From positions 62,001 to 126,000 of the forward strand of contig NZ_JABWCV010000006.1 of assembly GCF_013371085.1 (NCBI RefSeq): a DNA stretch of 64,000 nucleotides, read 5' to 3'. The notes under the pieces are model-generated. The model saw nothing but the letters and a program-made list of their open reading frames with translations, had not been told where the DNA came from and searched no databases. This stretch comes from Vreelandella maris (GTDB lineage Bacteria > Pseudomonadota > Gammaproteobacteria > Pseudomonadales > Halomonadaceae). Position numbers and translations under genes: made by a program. Numbering within the stretch: the stretch's first letter is position 1; the number at the start of each line of letters is the position of its first letter. Positions 48,240-56,868 of this stretch are shown here, in pieces.

Positions 48240-49696
48240 GGTGTTACTCCTTTGGGTGTATCGGTCACGACGGCCCTTAGCCAGTGGCCATAGGCGGCTA
48301 GCAGGGTGTCGCGGCGTAGGCGGCCGTTGGCCGTGAGTTGTTGGTTGTGGGGCGTAAAGGGGGCGGCGCGTTGCCACTCATGCACTTGGGCGTAATCGGG
48401 TAGCGTGCGATTGACTGCATTGAGAGCGGCTTCTATTTGGGCATTGGTCATATGGGGCGTCGCGGGCACGATCAGCGCGCGGTTAGCGGGCAGGGCCTCG
48501 CCATACACCATGGCTTGGGCAATGGCAGGCTGCGTGCAGAGCTCGCCCTCTACCCATTGCGGGTTGACGTTACGGCCATAGGCGGTAATAAAGACGTCCC
48601 GCTGGCGACCATTGAGCGCGATGGTGTCATCCTGCCACTGACCGGTATCCCCCGTGGCGTACCAGTCGCCGCAAGGTGCTTCGCCGATATAACCCAGCAT
48701 CAAGGCGCCACGAATATGCAGCTGGCCTTCGCGATCAATGCGGATCTGGGCGTGGCGCAGTGGGCTACCAACGCCGCAGCTTGGTTCTCCTGGGCGATTA
48801 AGACAGACCACCGAGGTGCCTTCGGATAAACCATAGCCTTCATAGACCGGCCATCCGCCACGCCGGGCCTGAGAGAGCAGTGTGTTGGCAACCTGCGCGC
48901 CGCCCACCGCCACAAAGCGCAGGCTGTCGGGCGCCGTTGTGGACTCGCTGACCAACGCTTGAAGCAGTTGAGGCACCAAAATCATGCTGTTGGGTTGGTA
49001 GCGCTCAATGGCATCAAGGGCGAGCTGAGCGTTAAAACCGCTAGCCCCCTGCCAACCTAACGTGGCCATCCCCGGTAAAATGCTGCAGGCACCCAGCCAT
49101 AGCGGTAAATAAAGCCCACCGATATTTTCGAGCAGCGTGGAGAGGGGCAACATGGCTAAGTGGCAGCGTATATCAAGCGGTGCCACTATCTCCGCCAGGC
49201 TTTCAGTCACGGTCAGCAGCGCCGCGTTATCCAAGCACACGCCCTTGGGGGTGCCGCTGGTGCCCGAGGTAAAGGTGATGCGCGTGGTGCCTTCGTGTAA
49301 CGCGAGGGGATGGTCAACCCGACGTTGAGCGATGGCTGGGTCGGGGGTAGCTTTGAAGCCGAAGGCCTCGCCGCCGTGACCAATCCAGCTACCTAATCCC
49401 ACCTGCTGAACAATATGGCGGCGCTGTTGCTCACTAAAGAAGCCTGGGATAGGGACGGCTACACACGCCTCCATCATTAGCGCCAGATCCCATAGCGCCC
49501 ACTCCAGCCCGTTATCCAGCGCTAATGCGACGCGTCGTGCGTTAACATCACGTAAGCGCTGGCGTCGTTGGGCGACATGGTGAATGACATCTGCATACGA
49601 CAAACTCTGTTCACCATCGCTAAGTGCGGTACGCTGTGGGGTTTGCTGGGCATGGTGGGCAAGCCGCGCCATTAGCGCATTAGGCAAGGCGTGCAT
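48236..49696 (-). CDS. AMP-dependent synthetase/ligase (acyl-activating enzyme)
   Basis: This 486-residue ANL-superfamily protein has A3-type motif TFTSGTSGTPKGVCLD, YEGYGLSEGTSVV, GDTGQWQDDT and the hinge-like NGRQRDVFITAYGRNVNPQW. The A10 motif normally has a catalytic Lys, NGK; here the aligned residue is Arg459 (TANGRLRRD). It likely activates a carboxylic acid, perhaps fatty. It overlaps the hemolysin-family gene by 17 bp and the HDO gene by 4 bp. ATG 49696 follows AGAGGT. Confidence 0.88.
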   Translation of the reverse strand: MHALPNALMARLAHHAQQTPQRTALSDGEQSLSYADVIHHVAQRRQRLRDVNARRVALALDNGLEWALWDLALMMEACVAVPIPGFFSEQQRRHIVQQVGLGSWIGHGGEAFGFKATPDPAIAQRRVDHPLALHEGTTRITFTSGTSGTPKGVCLDNAALLTVTESLAEIVAPLDIRCHLAMLPLSTLLENIGGLYLPLWLGACSILPGMATLGWQGASGFNAQLALDAIERYQPNSMILVPQLLQALVSESTTAPDSLRFVAVGGAQVANTLLSQARRGGWPVYEGYGLSEGTSVVCLNRPGEPSCGVGSPLRHAQIRIDREGQLHIRGALMLGYIGEAPCGDWYATGDTGQWQDDTIALNGRQRDVFITAYGRNVNPQWVEGELCTQPAIAQAMVYGEALPANRALIVPATPHMTNAQIEAALNAVNRTLPDYAQVHEWQRAAPFTPHNQQLTANGRLRRDTLLAAYGHWLRAVVTDTPKGVTP

Positions 49697-50321
49697 GCAG
49701 TACCTCTTCACTATCTGTTTCTGTGAAGGCTGACTGAGCCTGGAGCGTGTGCATGGCGCTGCGAAGATCACCGGCCATCACCCAGGGGCGATGCTGGTAA
49801 TAGCGCCCCCACAGATGCGACTCTTCGCCTAGTCGATTAGGGTCGGCAGGGGTAATCGGTTGTGGTTCAAGCCCTAGGCGGCGCAGGCCGTTGGCGACTT
49901 CAGGCGTGGCCGTAAATAGCAGCCAAGCGATACCTTCCGCCGCCAGTTGATGAGCGAGGTAGATAAACAGCTGCCGCTGCAAGCCAGGGCGCAGGCTGGC
50001 TAGGTTGCCAATTTCGGCAATATCCCGACGGGCAAGTGACTGCTGAAACCCATGGTTAATAACCTGTTCAGCCTTGCCATCCAGGTAGCGCTCCAGAAAG
50101 AGCGGCCCGCTGCTGGCAAGGCGCAGCCCCACCGCCGCTTGCGGTTGTCCCGCCTGCCACAGCCCAAACAGGCGGGGCAGAAAATGTTGGATATAAGCAC
50201 TGTGTTGCTGGGCGAAGCGTTGCTGAATCAGTTGCTGAAGCATCGCTTTTTCCTGCCAATTGAGGGCTTCGTGCCAATCCAGTGTTGCCAGCGCAGTGGG
50301 GAGCGAACGTAGGCGAGCCAT
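49680..50321 (-). CDS. Thermostable-hemolysin family protein (GNAT-like)
   Basis: The 213-residue protein matches the T_hemolysin family, with FLERYLDGKAEQVI (residues 75-88) and DIAEIGNLASLRPG (100-113). The fold is reported or suspected to resemble acyltransferases, so the name, from a Vibrio clone, may mislead. The C-terminal part is a short unique segment. ATG 50321 follows GGAGAT. It is the first gene of the operon and overlaps the ligase gene by 17 bp. No secretion signal is seen, arguing against a secreted toxin. Confidence 0.86.
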   Translation of the reverse strand: MARLRSLPTALATLDWHEALNWQEKAMLQQLIQQRFAQQHSAYIQHFLPRLFGLWQAGQPQAAVGLRLASSGPLFLERYLDGKAEQVINHGFQQSLARRDIAEIGNLASLRPGLQRQLFIYLAHQLAAEGIAWLLFTATPEVANGLRRLGLEPQPITPADPNRLGEESHLWGRYYQHRPWVMAGDLRSAMHTLQAQSAFTETDSEEVLHARLA

Positions 50322-50364
50322 CGGGTGATCTCCATCGTGTTTTCCGACACTCTGGGCGGGTTTA

Positions 50365-50381
50365 CTTAACGAAAACTTAAG
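50365..50381. promoter_or_regulatory. PmrA/QseB-type direct repeat CTTAAC-N5-CTTAAG
   Basis: Two CTTAA half-sites 11 bp apart (CTTAAC at 50365-50370, CTTAAG at 50376-50381, spacer GAAAA) lie 44 bp upstream of the hemolysin-family start, in the divergent region with the GNAT gene. Spacing and core fit the Salmonella PmrA box. The operon encodes a QseB/PmrA-like regulator, so autoregulation is likely but unproved. Confidence 0.65.
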
Positions 50382-50403
50382 CAGGGATAAATATTTATCT
50401 CTG
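50382..50403. promoter_or_regulatory. Near-perfect 22-bp palindrome next to the regulator box
   Basis: The core GATAAATATTTATC (50386-50399) is a perfect 14-bp palindrome; the flanks CAG and CTG extend it to 22 bp with one mismatched pair. It abuts the CTTAA box and may be a second operator or carry a -10 for the GNAT gene. Confidence 0.55.
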
Positions 50404-50435
50404 TGTTGACCGAGCAATGGAGAGGTAACGCATTG

Positions 50436-51371
50436 ATGACCTCCTCGCAGGTAACGCCCCTTGAGACCGTGCAGTGTCCTCCCTCGCTACGTCGCGAGGC
50501 GCTGCTGCAGTTGGCGGCCGCTCATGATTCTGAGCAGCAAACCGCCCTGAGCGAGGCGGTAAAGGCAATGTACGATCTGCCAGACGAACAGTGGGGCGGG
50601 TTATGGATAAGCCTGGACGCGGGACGACTAAAGGGCGCTATCTGGGTGCAACCCTTGCCGATGAACATGGCCCAGCTGTGGTTACCCAAGGCCGAAGGCG
50701 CACATGCCCACGCGCTACTACATGCAGCCTATAGGTGGGTAAACAATCAGCCTATTCGCCTCTGCCACCTGACGCTTTCACCCCAGGCCGCTGAAACAGA
50801 AGCGCTGTTGCTAGAGCATGGCATGCAGCGCTTGGCCAACCTGGCGCATTTAACCGGCAGCAGTCGCCGCCGTTTAGTAATGAAGGAAGCAAGGCCGTTG
50901 TCACTGCAGCCATTTGGCGAGATTTCGCAAACGCAACAGCTGGCCCTGTTGGCCGCCGTGGGGCACGATTCGCTGGATAGTCGCCCCTTGCGCGACGTAC
51001 TCTCGGTGCAAGAGTTGCTGACTGGGTTCCATCAGCAGGATCCCCAGGCGCCACAGCACTGGTATACCGTCAATTATCAAGATGCCGTGGCTGGTGTTTT
51101 GCTGCTGGCACCACGCCCGTCGCTGGGCCGTTGGGAGCTTATGTTGATGGGGCTAGCGCCTGAATGGCGTGGGATTGGATTGGGCCGCGCGCTATTGAAT
51201 AGCGCCCTTGAGCTTGCCCAGCAGGCGGGTGTGCAAGAGGTCATGCTGGCGGTGGATAACGTCAATTTACCGGCCAAACGGCTCTATCAGGAGGCTGGTT
51301 TTGTGCATTATGCACAGCAGCGTTTATTAGCGTGGAAAGGGGGTGGCGGAAGGAGTGAAGCACCTCAATAA
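50436..51371 (+). CDS. GNAT-family N-acetyltransferase, probable tandem-domain
   Basis: A 311-residue protein with a C-terminal GNAT domain: LAPEWRGIGLGRALLNSALE is the acetyl-CoA loop (about residue 235) and NLPAKRLYQEAGFVHYAQQR ends it. The N-terminal half looks like a degenerate second GNAT domain. It diverges from the hemolysin-family operon, sharing its regulatory region, so it may act on the same compound. ATG 50436 with AGAGGT is chosen over GTG 50403, which overlaps the palindrome. Substrate is unknown. Confidence 0.85.
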   Translation: MTSSQVTPLETVQCPPSLRREALLQLAAAHDSEQQTALSEAVKAMYDLPDEQWGGLWISLDAGRLKGAIWVQPLPMNMAQLWLPKAEGAHAHALLHAAYRWVNNQPIRLCHLTLSPQAAETEALLLEHGMQRLANLAHLTGSSRRRLVMKEARPLSLQPFGEISQTQQLALLAAVGHDSLDSRPLRDVLSVQELLTGFHQQDPQAPQHWYTVNYQDAVAGVLLLAPRPSLGRWELMLMGLAPEWRGIGLGRALLNSALELAQQAGVQEVMLAVDNVNLPAKRLYQEAGFVHYAQQRLLAWKGGGGRSEAPQ

Positions 51372-51568
51372 GGCCTAAATAGCAGTCGTTGGTGGCATAG
51401 GCGCGCTTAGTAGCATTTTCTTGCGCTTTGCGTTGCCGTTATACTAGATCTATACGCGTGTCTTGGCGTCTCAGCGGTGCATCGTTAATATTGGCGCTGC
51501 CGCGCATAGGGGGTTAAGGCAGAAGTTAAGAACAAACGGTTGATGACAATACTCAAGAGGTGGTGAGA

Positions 51569-52432
51569 GTGAAAGCTAAGCTGATCATGAGCGGGCTGGT
51601 GGCCCTCGGCTTCATGGCGGGCACATCCAGTGTTTATGCCCAAGATGATGCCGCACGTGATGCGATTGCCGAGCGTTTAGCGCCGGTGGGTCAACTCTGT
51701 TTGCAAGGCCAAGACTGTGGAACGGCAGCCGCACCTGCAGGCGATAGCGCCAGCAGTGGCGGTGATATCGACGGCGAAGGTATTTACGGCAACGTTTGTA
51801 GCGCGTGTCACGCATCCGGCGCGGCGGGTGCGCCCATCCGTGGTGAGGAAGACGCCTGGGCGGCACGTACCGAGCAAGGTTTTGCGACACTCGTAGACCA
51901 CGCGATTAATGGTATTGGCGCCATGCCTCCGAAAGGCGGCAATGCCAGCCTTTCCGACGAAGAAGTCGAAGCAGCGGTTGCCTATATGGTTGAACCGGTG
52001 ATGGAAGTGCCAGAATTAGGCGGTGGCGATGACGCTGCTTCTGAAGAGGCGGCAACAGACGAGGGAGCTGCAGAAGAAACCGCCGCTGCGGAAGGTGATG
52101 CTGCTGAAGAAGAGATGACTGCTAACGACGACGCGGCGAGTGAAGAAGACGCCTCAGCAAACGAAGAAGAAGCGAGTGGCGGTAGCGACCTGGATGGCGC
52201 TGCGCTTTACTCAAGCGTTGGCTGTGCGGCGTGTCACGATAGCGGCGTTGCCGGTGCACCGACCAAAGGTGACTCAGAAGCCTGGGCAGCGCGTTTAGAA
52301 AAGGGTGCTGACGAGCTTTACGCCAGTGCGATCAACGGCATTGGCGCCATGCCTGCCAAAGGCGGTAACCCCAACCTGTCTGATGAAGAAGTCATGGCCG
52401 TCGTTGATTACTTAATGGCAGAAGCGCAATAA
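51569..52432 (+). CDS. Diheme cytochrome c (two cytochrome c5-like domains)
   Basis: This 287-residue periplasmic protein has a signal peptide (cleavage near VYA-QDD) and two heme c motifs, C77-SA-C80-H81 and C219-AA-C222-H223. Each is followed by a Met ligand candidate in INGIGAMP. A long Glu/Ala/Asp-rich acidic linker (about residues 140-205) joins the domains. The domains look like an internal duplication. GTG 51569 has GAGG at proper spacing; two earlier GTGs lie too close to the RBS. It probably shuttles electrons to a terminal oxidase. Confidence 0.92.
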   Translation: MKAKLIMSGLVALGFMAGTSSVYAQDDAARDAIAERLAPVGQLCLQGQDCGTAAAPAGDSASSGGDIDGEGIYGNVCSACHASGAAGAPIRGEEDAWAARTEQGFATLVDHAINGIGAMPPKGGNASLSDEEVEAAVAYMVEPVMEVPELGGGDDAASEEAATDEGAAEETAAAEGDAAEEEMTANDDAASEEDASANEEEASGGSDLDGAALYSSVGCAACHDSGVAGAPTKGDSEAWAARLEKGADELYASAINGIGAMPAKGGNPNLSDEEVMAVVDYLMAEAQ

Positions 52433-52464
52433 GGCGTCGCCAACCACTAGCGTTTAAGTAATTT

Positions 52465-52507
52465 ATCCACAGGGCGTTTTAAACATTGCCCTGTGGATTA
52501 TTTTTTG
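52465..52507 (+). terminator. Terminator between the cytochrome and rep genes
   Basis: The stem ATCCACAGGGC / GCCCTGTGGAT, 11 bp, is followed by TATTTTTTG, downstream of the cytochrome gene. Its arms happen to match DnaA boxes. Confidence 0.88.
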
Positions 52508-52523
52508 CCTGCCTAATAATCAA

Positions 52524-54605
52524 TCATCCTAACAGTGAACGCAGCCCGGCAATGGCGTCTTTACCCCGGGCCTGCTTTTTCTCAGGGTCTTCTTTATCTG
52601 CACGGCCTTCCCACTCCAGATCCTCGGCGGGCAGCTCTTCTAAAAAGCGGCTCGGCTGGCAGTCCATCAACTCACCGTAGGCTTTACGTTGCCGCGCCAG
52701 GGTAAGCGTTAATGTTCGCCGTGCCCGGGTAATCCCCACATAGGCTAGCCGCCGTTCCTCTTCCACGGTGCCTACTTCAATGGCGTTGCGGTGGGGCAAC
52801 AGGTCTTCCTCTAACCCCATCAAATACACATGCGGGAACTCAAGGCCTTTCGAGGCGTGCATGGTGAGTAGTTGAACTCGGTCAGAGTCATCCTCTTCTG
52901 CCTGCTGCTCCAGAATATCCCGCAGTACCAAGCGTGAAATAGCCGCTTCCACGCCGTCGGTTTCGGTATCGGTGGAGTCTGTATCGTCTTCGGGGTCGCG
53001 ATTGAGCGACTTTTCCAGCTGGTCGATCAAAATCCACACGTTGGCCATACGGCGCTCGGCCACGGTAGGCGCGCTGGCGTTTTGATACAGCCACGCCTCG
53101 TAATCCATGTCCCGCAGCATGTCGCGAATAGCGGCAATCGCATCGCCTTGGTCCATGCGCTTACGTACGCCATCAATAAAGTGGGTAAAGCGACTTAAGC
53201 GCTCTGTCGCTCGGGTTGGCAGTACTTGTTCTAACCCTAACTCGTGACAGGCGGCAAACAGCGAAATTGAGCGCTCAGTAGCGTAGTTGGCAAGCTTCTC
53301 GACGGTGCCTGGGCCCACTTCACGGCGCGGCACGTTCACAATGCGCAAAAAAGCGTTATCGTCGGCGGGATTAATCAACAGGCGCAGGTAGGCCATGGCG
53401 TCTTTGATTTCGTTGCGGGAGAAAAACGACGTGCCGCCTGAGAGCTTGTAAGGGATCTGATAGTGCTGGAGCTTAAGCTCTAATAGCCGTGCCTGGAAAT
53501 TGCCCCGATAAAGCACCGCAAAGTCGCGCCACTCGGCCTTCTCTTTGATCCTGCGCGTGAGCATTTCGCTGGCGACCCGCTCGGACTCCGCCTCTTCATG
53601 CCGATTCACGATGACCCGAATGGCCGCGCCATCGCCCATATCAGACCACAGTGTCTTCTCGTAAACGTGGGGGTTATTGGCGATCAGCGTATTGGCGGCG
53701 CGCAGTATCGTGGCGGTAGAGCGGTAGTTCTGCTCCAGCTTGATGACTTTCAGGCGCGGGAAATCTTCCCCCAGGGTAATCAGGTTTTCAGGGCGGGCAC
53801 CGCGCCAGGCGTAGATCGATTGGTCATCGTCGCCCACCACGGTAAAGGTGGAGCGCTCCGCCATAAGGAGTTTCACCAACAGGTACTGGGAAACGTTGGT
53901 GTCCTGATACTCATCCACCAGCATGTAGTGGATTTTGCGCCGCCAGCGCTCGAGTGCTTCCAGATCGTTTTTGAGCAGTACCACCGGCAGCAGAATCAGG
54001 TCGTCGAAATCCACCGCGTTGTAGGCTTTTAAATGACGTACGTAGGCTTCATACACACGGGCGGCAAAGTGCTCATCGTCATCGGCGGCAAACGAGAGGG
54101 CATCGCTGGGTAGTACCAAGTCATTCTTCCAGGTGGAAATTTTGCTCTGCACGGCATTGATCTGCTCGGCATCCACCTGGGCGTCTTTGTTCATTAAATC
54201 GCGCAGCAGCGCCTTGGCGTCTTCCGGGTCAAATAGCGAAAAACCCGGCTTGTAGCCCAGCGTTTTCAGCTCGCCGCGGATAATATTCAGCCCCAGGGTG
54301 TGAAAAGTGGAAACCGTTAGCCCGTGGCCCTCTTTGCCGTGAAGCATCTGGCCGACGCGCTCTTTCATCTCCCGCGCAGCTTTGTTGGTAAAGGTCACCG
54401 CCGCGATTTTGCGCGCGCTCATCCCGCACTCTTGCACCAAATAGGCAATTTTGGTGGTGATCACGCTGGTTTTACCGGAACCAGCGCCCGCCAATACCAG
54501 GCAAGGGCCATCGATGTAGCGCACGGCTTCCTGCTGGCGCGGGTTTAGCCCTTTAATGCGGCTAAGAATGCTCTTGGGCGTGGCAGGCGTCATGGCGTCG
54601 GTCAT
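52524..54605 (-). CDS. rep: ATP-dependent DNA helicase Rep
   Basis: Rep is a 3'-5' UvrD-family helicase that helps replication forks pass bound proteins. The 693-residue protein has Walker [13 protein letters not shown], motif [34 protein letters not shown] and [14 protein letters not shown]. Its length and motif order match Rep rather than UvrD (720+). A second Met at residue 5 is an alternative start, better spaced from AGAGG. Confidence 0.93.
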   Translation of the reverse strand: MTDAMTPATPKSILSRIKGLNPRQQEAVRYIDGPCLVLAGAGSGKTSVITTKIAYLVQECGMSARKIAAVTFTNKAAREMKERVGQMLHGKEGHGLTVSTFHTLGLNIIRGELKTLGYKPGFSLFDPEDAKALLRDLMNKDAQVDAEQINAVQSKISTWKNDLVLPSDALSFAADDDEHFAARVYEAYVRHLKAYNAVDFDDLILLPVVLLKNDLEALERWRRKIHYMLVDEYQDTNVSQYLLVKLLMAERSTFTVVGDDDQSIYAWRGARPENLITLGEDFPRLKVIKLEQNYRSTATILRAANTLIANNPHVYEKTLWSDMGDGAAIRVIVNRHEEAESERVASEMLTRRIKEKAEWRDFAVLYRGNFQARLLELKLQHYQIPYKLSGGTSFFSRNEIKDAMAYLRLLINPADDNAFLRIVNVPRREVGPGTVEKLANYATERSISLFAACHELGLEQVLPTRATERLSRFTHFIDGVRKRMDQGDAIAAIRDMLRDMDYEAWLYQNASAPTVAERRMANVWILIDQLEKSLNRDPEDDTDSTDTETDGVEAAISRLVLRDILEQQAEEDDSDRVQLLTMHASKGLEFPHVYLMGLEEDLLPHRNAIEVGTVEEERRLAYVGITRARRTLTLTLARQRKAYGELMDCQPSRFLEELPAEDLEWEGRADKEDPEKKQARGKDAIAGLRSLLG

Positions 54606-54692
54606 CCTCTACGAGAGTTGCTAGTCGGCTTCAAGTACGGTTTCAAGTACAATCAGCCGCTTGGCGAAGGCATAATAAACAGGCAGGTGGAG

Positions 54693-55163
54693 ATGTTTGA
54701 AGTAGCGCTTTTTGAACCGCGCATGGCGCCCAATACGGGCAATATCATGCGCTTGGTCGCCAACAATGGCTGCCGTTTACACCTGATTGAGCCGCTTGGC
54801 TTCGATCTGGAAGAGAAAAAGCTGCGCCGCGCTGGGTTGGATTACCGTGATATCGACAACGTGACCCGCCACGCGGATTTTAACGCTTTTCAGCAGGCCA
54901 TGCAGGGGCGGCGCATCTGGGCGATCACCACTAAAGGCACGCGCACCTACAGCGATGCCGACTTTGCCCCGGGCGATGTACTGCTATTTGGTTCTGAAAC
55001 CGCTGGGCTCTCGCCCCAGGTACACGAAGCGCTAACCGCTGAGCACAAACTGCGCCTGCCTATGCAGCCCAATAACCGTAGCCTGAACCTTTCCAACGCC
55101 GTGGCTATTGTGAGCTACGAAGCGTGGCGCCAGCAAGGTTTCACTGGCGCGCAGTCAGTCTAA
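54693..55163 (+). CDS. trmL: tRNA (cytidine(34)-2'-O)-methyltransferase TrmL
   Basis: TrmL is a SPOUT-class methyltransferase that modifies position 34 of tRNA-Leu. The 156-residue protein has [20 protein letters not shown] at the N terminus, [16 protein letters not shown] (SAM knot) and [20 protein letters not shown] at the C terminus. ATG 54693 gives the family length; an in-frame extension to 54618 is not supported. It is convergent with pyrE, which ends at the next base. Confidence 0.95.
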   Translation: MFEVALFEPRMAPNTGNIMRLVANNGCRLHLIEPLGFDLEEKKLRRAGLDYRDIDNVTRHADFNAFQQAMQGRRIWAITTKGTRTYSDADFAPGDVLLFGSETAGLSPQVHEALTAEHKLRLPMQPNNRSLNLSNAVAIVSYEAWRQQGFTGAQSV

Positions 55164-55829
55164 TCAGTTGGCAATACCGTAGCGGTCACGATAGGCCCTG
55201 ATGGCTTCGGCGTAGGCAAGCATTTCGCCACCAGCGTGCTCTTCAAGGTAAGTGAGCACTTGCTCTAAAGTGACGATGCTGACGACCGGCATACCGTATT
55301 CGGCCTGAACTTCCTGAATCGCGCTCTGCTCGCCCTGGCCGCGCTCTTGGCGGTCTAGCGCAATGATGACGCCGGCGGCGTGAGCGCCACTCTGTTCGAT
55401 CAGGCTCATTACCTCGCGAATGGCGGTACCGGCAGTGATGACGTCATCAATAATTAAAATACCGCCAGCGAGTTCGGCACCCACGATATTGCCGCCTTCG
55501 CCATGAGTTTTAGCCTCTTTGCGGTTGAACGCATAGGGCATGTCCCGGTCGTGATGGTCGGCCAGCGCTGCCGCCGTGACCGCTGCCAGCGGAATGCCCT
55601 TATACGCCGGGCCAAACAGCACATCAGCGTTTAAACCGCTATCGGCAATTGCCTGGGCATAAAAGCGCCCCAGCTTGGCCAGTGCGCGCCCGGTTTGAAA
55701 CAGCCCAGCGTTGAAAAAATAGGGGCTAACACGGCCGGATTTAAGCGTAAACTCACCAAACTTAAGCACACCTTGCTCAATGGCAAAGGCAATGAAATCG
55801 CGCTGGTAGGGTTGTAGAGTGGTAGCCAC
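55164..55829 (-). CDS. pyrE: Orotate phosphoribosyltransferase
   Basis: PyrE makes OMP from orotate and PRPP. The 221-residue protein has FNAGLFQTG near residue 50, [25 protein letters not shown] and the PRPP loop [23 protein letters not shown] 55829 is preferred since GAGGAA lies 5 bp upstream; a GTG four codons earlier overlaps that RBS. Stop codons of pyrE and trmL abut. Confidence 0.95.
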   Translation of the reverse strand: MATTLQPYQRDFIAFAIEQGVLKFGEFTLKSGRVSPYFFNAGLFQTGRALAKLGRFYAQAIADSGLNADVLFGPAYKGIPLAAVTAAALADHHDRDMPYAFNRKEAKTHGEGGNIVGAELAGGILIIDDVITAGTAIREVMSLIEQSGAHAAGVIIALDRQERGQGEQSAIQEVQAEYGMPVVSIVTLEQVLTYLEEHAGGEMLAYAEAIRAYRDRYGIAN

Positions 55830-55969
55830 GGCGTTCCTCACTAGGCGGTAGGTTTAAATCGGCACGAAAGCAACAATAAACGCGGGTAAATGGCAAGTTT
55901 TAGTCGCTGCCTTTACCCAAACGTCTAAACGTCGGGTATCATACAGCAGCGACGCAAAAGGGACGATTT

Positions 55970-56737
55970 ATGAAAATTGCCAGCATCAATGTCAATGGTA
56001 TTCGTGATGCCGTCGATCGTGGCTTCCTGGACTGGCTGGCTCAGCAGGATGTCGACGTGGTCTGCGTGCAGAACATCAAGGCAAAAAGTTTTGAACTGGG
56101 TGACCACATTCTGTATCCGGAAGGCTATGAAGGCTACTTCCTGGATGCCGAAGAGGATGGTTTCTCCGGTGTGGCACTCTATTGCCGCAAAATCCCCAAG
56201 GCGATTATGTATGGTCTTGGGTTTCCGCAGTGTGATCATGAAGGACGTTTTCTGCAGGCGGATTATGAACGCTTCAGTATCGTCTCCTTCCTGATGCCTG
56301 ATGGAAGCGACCAGAAAGCCAAACAGGCGTTTATGGAGCAGTATCAAGAGTACCTCACCAAGATGTCGCGCAAACGCCGCGAATACATCCTCTGTGGTAC
56401 TTGGCATGTTGCCCACAAAACGGTCGACTTGGCTAACTGGTCGGACAATCAACTGACCTCAGGCTTCCGCCCGGAAGAGCGCGCCTGGATGGATCAGGTG
56501 CTTGGACCCACCGGTTTTATCGACACCTTCCGCGAAATTAATCGCGATGCAGGTGAATATACCTGGTGGCCGAAGCTTGACCAAGACGTACCCCGTGAGC
56601 GCCAGGAAGGCTGGCGGATCGACTACCAGTTAGTTGGCCCCAACTTCCGCCGCCACGTGGTCGACGCGTGGATTGATTACGATGCGACCTTCTCCGAGTT
56701 CGCACCGCTGATCATTGAGTACGACCTGGCGCTCTAA
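55970..56737 (+). CDS. crc: Crc-like catabolite repression control protein (inactive ExoIII/EEP fold)
   Basis: This 255-residue protein has the ExoIII-like fold, starting MKIASINVNGIRDAVDRGFL, and closely matches Pseudomonas Crc in segments KRREYILCGTWHVAH and RIDYQLVGPNFRR. Catalytic residues are gone: the usual LQETK is VQNIK, GDFN is GTWH, and the C-terminal SDH is replaced by SEFAPLIIEYDL. So it is probably not a nuclease but an RNA/Hfq cofactor in translational catabolite repression. Neighbours pyrE and rph match the pyrE-crc-rph order in Pseudomonas, which supports orthology. Confidence 0.9.
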   Translation: MKIASINVNGIRDAVDRGFLDWLAQQDVDVVCVQNIKAKSFELGDHILYPEGYEGYFLDAEEDGFSGVALYCRKIPKAIMYGLGFPQCDHEGRFLQADYERFSIVSFLMPDGSDQKAKQAFMEQYQEYLTKMSRKRREYILCGTWHVAHKTVDLANWSDNQLTSGFRPEERAWMDQVLGPTGFIDTFREINRDAGEYTWWPKLDQDVPRERQEGWRIDYQLVGPNFRRHVVDAWIDYDATFSEFAPLIIEYDLAL

Positions 56738-56769
56738 GCGCTAGGCAACGAACTTTTCCCGCGTCGCCT

Positions 56770-56803
56770 CTCGTTCTTAGAAACAGCTCGTTCTTAGAAG
56801 CAG
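56770..56803. repeat. Two 17-bp tandem repeats after the crc-like gene
   Basis: Two consecutive 17-bp units, CTCGTTCTTAGAAACAG and CTCGTTCTTAGAAGCAG, differ at one base. They lie between the crc-like stop and the hairpin. They look like a recent slippage duplication. Confidence 0.8.
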
Positions 56804-56816
56804 TGAGTGGTAATAA

Positions 56817-56848
56817 GCAACAAGCCGACCCTTGGGTCGGCTTGTTGC
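56817..56848. terminator. Hairpin between convergent crc-like and rph genes
   Basis: A perfect 15-bp stem GCAACAAGCCGACCC-TT-GGGTCGGCTTGTTGC lacks a long T run on either strand. Given its place between convergent genes, it probably terminates or protects both mRNAs. Confidence 0.75.
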
Positions 56849-56868
56849 GTTGTGGCAGGCGCTAATCT

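Noticed and set aside
51421..51445. Sigma70 promoter before the diheme cytochrome (TATACT at 51440)
   Set aside because: A fair -10 is present but no -35 at acceptable spacing, so I did not list it.
52463..52498. Two DnaA-box matches near the rep gene as a second origin
   Set aside because: They form the two arms of a terminator hairpin, with no AT-rich element or further boxes nearby.
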